Origin: Mycolicibacter hiberniae
Lineage (GTDB): Bacteria; Actinomycetota; Actinomycetes; Mycobacteriales; Mycobacteriaceae
Length of the DNA stretch: 64,000 nt
Direction of reading: 5' to 3'
Assembly: GCF_010729485.1 (NCBI RefSeq)
Contig: NZ_AP022609.1
Coordinates: 4,332,655 to 4,396,654, forward strand
Shown here: positions 62,057 through 64,000 of the stretch, one piece after another
Numbering within the stretch: the first letter of the stretch is position 1
Layout: the number at the start of each line of letters is the position of its first letter
Position numbers and translations under genes: made by a program
The notes under the pieces: generated by a model
The model's database searches: none
What the model was told of the DNA's origin: nothing
What the model saw: only the letters and a program-made list of their open reading frames with translations

Positions 62057-62168
62057 GCTCGCGTAATGCGGCGCCATGTGGGCTTTGACAGAGTAGCGCA
62101 TGAATGCCCCGAGCCGAGAACCGGACGGATTCGGGGCCTGACCACGACAGACCATAGGATGGGGCCTC

Positions 62169-63803
62169 GTGACCCCCCGATCTGGCCGAATTGCTCAAAA
62201 CCACCGCTGCCGCGGTGCTGGCCAGCACGACCTGGACACCGCCGCGCTGCCCGCGACGGTGACGGTCGAGCGGCCGCGCAACCCCGAACACGGTGACTAC
62301 GCCACCAACCTGGCCCTTCAGCTGGGCAAGAAGGTGGGCGCCAACCCGCGTGAGCTGGCCGGCTGGCTGGCGCAGGCGCTGGAGCAGGCCGACGGGATCG
62401 CCGCGGCCGAGGTCGCCGGCCCGGGGTTTGTGAACCTGCGCATCGAGGCCTCGGCGCAGGGCGCCGTGGTGGCCAACATCGTCGCCGCGGGCGCCGACTA
62501 CGGCCATTCCGCGAGTTCGCCGACCTCAACGTCAACCTCGAGTTCGTCTCGGCCAACCCCACCGGCCCCATCCACATCGGCGGCACCCGCTGGGCCGCGG
62601 TCGGTGACGCGCTGGGCCGCTGCTGAGCACCAGGGCGCCGCGGTGACCCGCGAGTACTACTTCAACGATCACGGCGCCCAGATCGACCGGTTCGCCAACT
62701 CGCTGATCGCCGCGGCCAGGGCGAGCCCGCCCCGAGGACGGCTACGCCGGCGCCTACATCACTGATATCGCGGCTCAAATCCAGGCCCAGGCCCCGGACG
62801 CGCTGAACAGCCCGGATGCCCAGGAGACGTTCCGCGCGATCGGCGTCGACCTGATGTTCACCCACATCAAGGCCTCGCTGCACGAGTTCGGCACCGACTT
62901 CGACGTGTTCACCCACGAAGACTCGATGCACACCTCCGGGCGGGTCGAAGGCCATCGCGCGGCTGCGCACAGAAGGCAACATCTACGAAAGGACGGTGCC
63001 ACCTGGCTGCGCACCAGTTCCTACGGCGACGACAAAGACCGCGTCGTGATCAAGAGCGACGGCAAGCCCGCCTACATCGCCGGGGACCTGGCCTACTACC
63101 TGGACAAGCGCGAACGCGGCTTCAACCTGTGCATCTACATGCTCGGCGCCGACCACCACGGCTACATCGCCCGGCTCAAGGCGGCTGCGGCGGCCTTCGG
63201 CGACGACCCGGCAACGGTCGAGGTGCTCATCGGACAGATGGTCAACCTGGTGCGCGACGGCCAGCCGGTCAAGATGAGCAAGCGCGCCGGCACGGTGATC
63301 ACCCTGGACGACCTGGTCGAGGCCATCGGCGTGGACGCCGCGCGCTACAGCCTGACCCGCTCCTCGGTGGACACGCCCATCGACATCGACCTTCAGCTGT
63401 GGTCCTCGGCGAGCAACGAAAACCCGGTCTACTACGTGCAATACGCGCACGCCCGGCTCTGCGCGCTGGCCCGCAACGCCGCCGAACTGGGCCTGGTCCC
63501 GAGCACCGCCAACCTCGGACTGCTGAACCACGACAAGGAAGGCGCGCTGATCCGCAACCTGGGCGAGTTCCCCCGGGTGTTGGAAACCGCTGCCGCGCTG
63601 CGTGAGCCGCACCGGGTGTGCCGGTACCTCGAAGACCTCGCCGGCGACTACCACCGTTTCTACGACAGCTGCCGGGTGCTGCCGCAGGGCGACGAAGAAC
63701 CCACGGATCTGCACGTCGCGCGCCTGGCGCTGTGTCAGGCCACCCGCCAGGTGATCGCCAACGGGCTGGGCATCCTGGGCGTGAGCGCACCGGGCGGATG
63801 TGA
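62169..63803 (+). CDS. argS: arginyl-tRNA synthetase, multiply frameshifted as sequenced
   Basis: Joined fragments give an almost full-length class I ArgRS of about 550 residues: N-terminal additional domain ([18 protein letters not shown]), HIGH-type motif ([11 protein letters not shown]), [15 protein letters not shown] catalytic core with [17 protein letters not shown] and the C-terminal anticodon domain ending in [16 protein letters not shown]. At least eight breaks are seen (about 62180, 62225, 62513, 62620, 62720, 62945, 62990, 63792), mostly one base lost in a short run. It charges tRNA-Arg and is essential, so these are most likely sequence errors. GTG 62169 is the start. Confidence 0.9.
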
Positions 63804-64000
63804 ACGTCCACCCGCCGGCCCCCGCCACGCCGAAGCGATCCAGCCCGACGGCCTGCCGCCGCGGCCGCAGAGCCCGCAGCAACTGCTGGAGCTGGCGCCG
63901 AACGTCTGGCCCCGCACCGTTCGCGACGACGACGGCGTGACGCGGATCGCCGGTGTGAAACTGACCGACCTGGCCGCCGAGTACGGCACCCGCTGTTCGT
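63800..64000 (+). CDS. lysA: diaminopimelate decarboxylase, N-terminal part, frameshifted as sequenced
   Basis: GTG 63800 overlaps the argS stop (GTGA), as in other mycobacteria where lysA follows argS. The first codons give VNVHP, then a lost C near 63812 shifts the frame; [18 protein letters not shown] and [14 protein letters not shown] then match the LysA N terminus. Another C is missing near 63990 before the LF of GTPLF. The enzyme removes CO2 from meso-diaminopimelate to make lysine. Only about 67 residues are inside the window. Confidence 0.85.

Noticed and set aside
1..64000. CRISPR arrays, rRNA genes, insertion sequences, integrases
   Set aside because: I looked for regularly spaced repeats, rRNA cores and transposase or recombinase motifs and saw none.

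Overview
The window looks like an accessory lipid or steroid catabolic island from a fast-growing mycobacterium (Mycolicibacterium type). The evidence is very high GC, GTG/TTG starts, ATGA/GTGA gene overlaps, a six-gene mce operon, many acyl-CoA dehydrogenases (FadE) and acyl-CoA ligases (FadD), an F420-type luciferase-like oxidoreductase, EspC-like and WXG-like genes, and the actinobacterial core pair argS-lysA at the right edge. No stretch longer than about 260 bases lacks a gene, and I see no transposase, integrase, CRISPR array or rRNA.

Layout. 1-9.7 kb: two DapB-fold reductases, two P450s, three short-chain dehydrogenases (SDRs), a FadD and a CaiB/BaiF CoA-transferase. 9.7-16.5 kb, minus strand: P450, FadE, MaoC/FAS1-type dehydratase, DUF35, FadE, MaoC, thiolase-like aldolase, TetR. 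This nearly copies the igr operon of M. tuberculosis (cyp125-chsE1-chsE2-chsH2-chsH1-ltp2), which removes the last isopropionyl part of the cholesterol side chain. 16.7-28.4 kb, plus strand: aldehyde dehydrogenase, a fused double CoA-transferase, then mceA-F and a small secreted protein, with no yrbE permease genes. 28.4-33.3 kb: MaoC, amidohydrolase, isochorismatase fold, SnoaL-like protein, LLM oxidoreductase, FadE. 33.4-40.4 kb, plus: amidohydrolase, a coupled FadE pair, FadD, an unknown protein and a DapB-fold reductase. 40.4-46.7 kb, minus: dehydratase, crotonase, FadE, two crotonases, FadD. 46.8-58.1 kb: crotonase, SDR, FadD, amidohydrolase, a second DUF35-thiolase pair, HpcH-type aldolase, Fe/2-oxoglutarate-type dioxygenase, 2-hydroxyacid dehydrogenase, crotonase, amidohydrolase. 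58.3-59.1 kb: TetR. 59.1-61.9 kb: a decayed FadE and a small type VII secretion-associated locus. 62 kb on: tRNA-Arg, argS and the start of lysA.

Read together, the genes describe uptake (Mce), oxidation (P450, ALDH), CoA activation (FadD, CaiB), beta-oxidation (FadE, MaoC, crotonase, SDR) and retro-aldol chain shortening (thiolase-like plus DUF35) of a branched, probably polycyclic carboxylic acid. The substrate is not known from sequence.

The most striking structure is a 16-bp imperfect inverted repeat, GAGAAT-N4-(A/G)TTCTC-like. It occurs at about 11 places, nearly all in promoter regions and mostly between divergent genes from 2.9 to 58.2 kb, including just upstream of the TetR gene at 58.3 kb. 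I infer one dedicated regulon.

Sequence quality: many single-base deletions, mostly in short homopolymers, interrupt genes at 44.2, 46.1, 46.4, 55.0, 55.7 and 58.3 kb and then throughout 59-64 kb, including the essential gene argS. I treat most frameshifts as sequence errors rather than decay.
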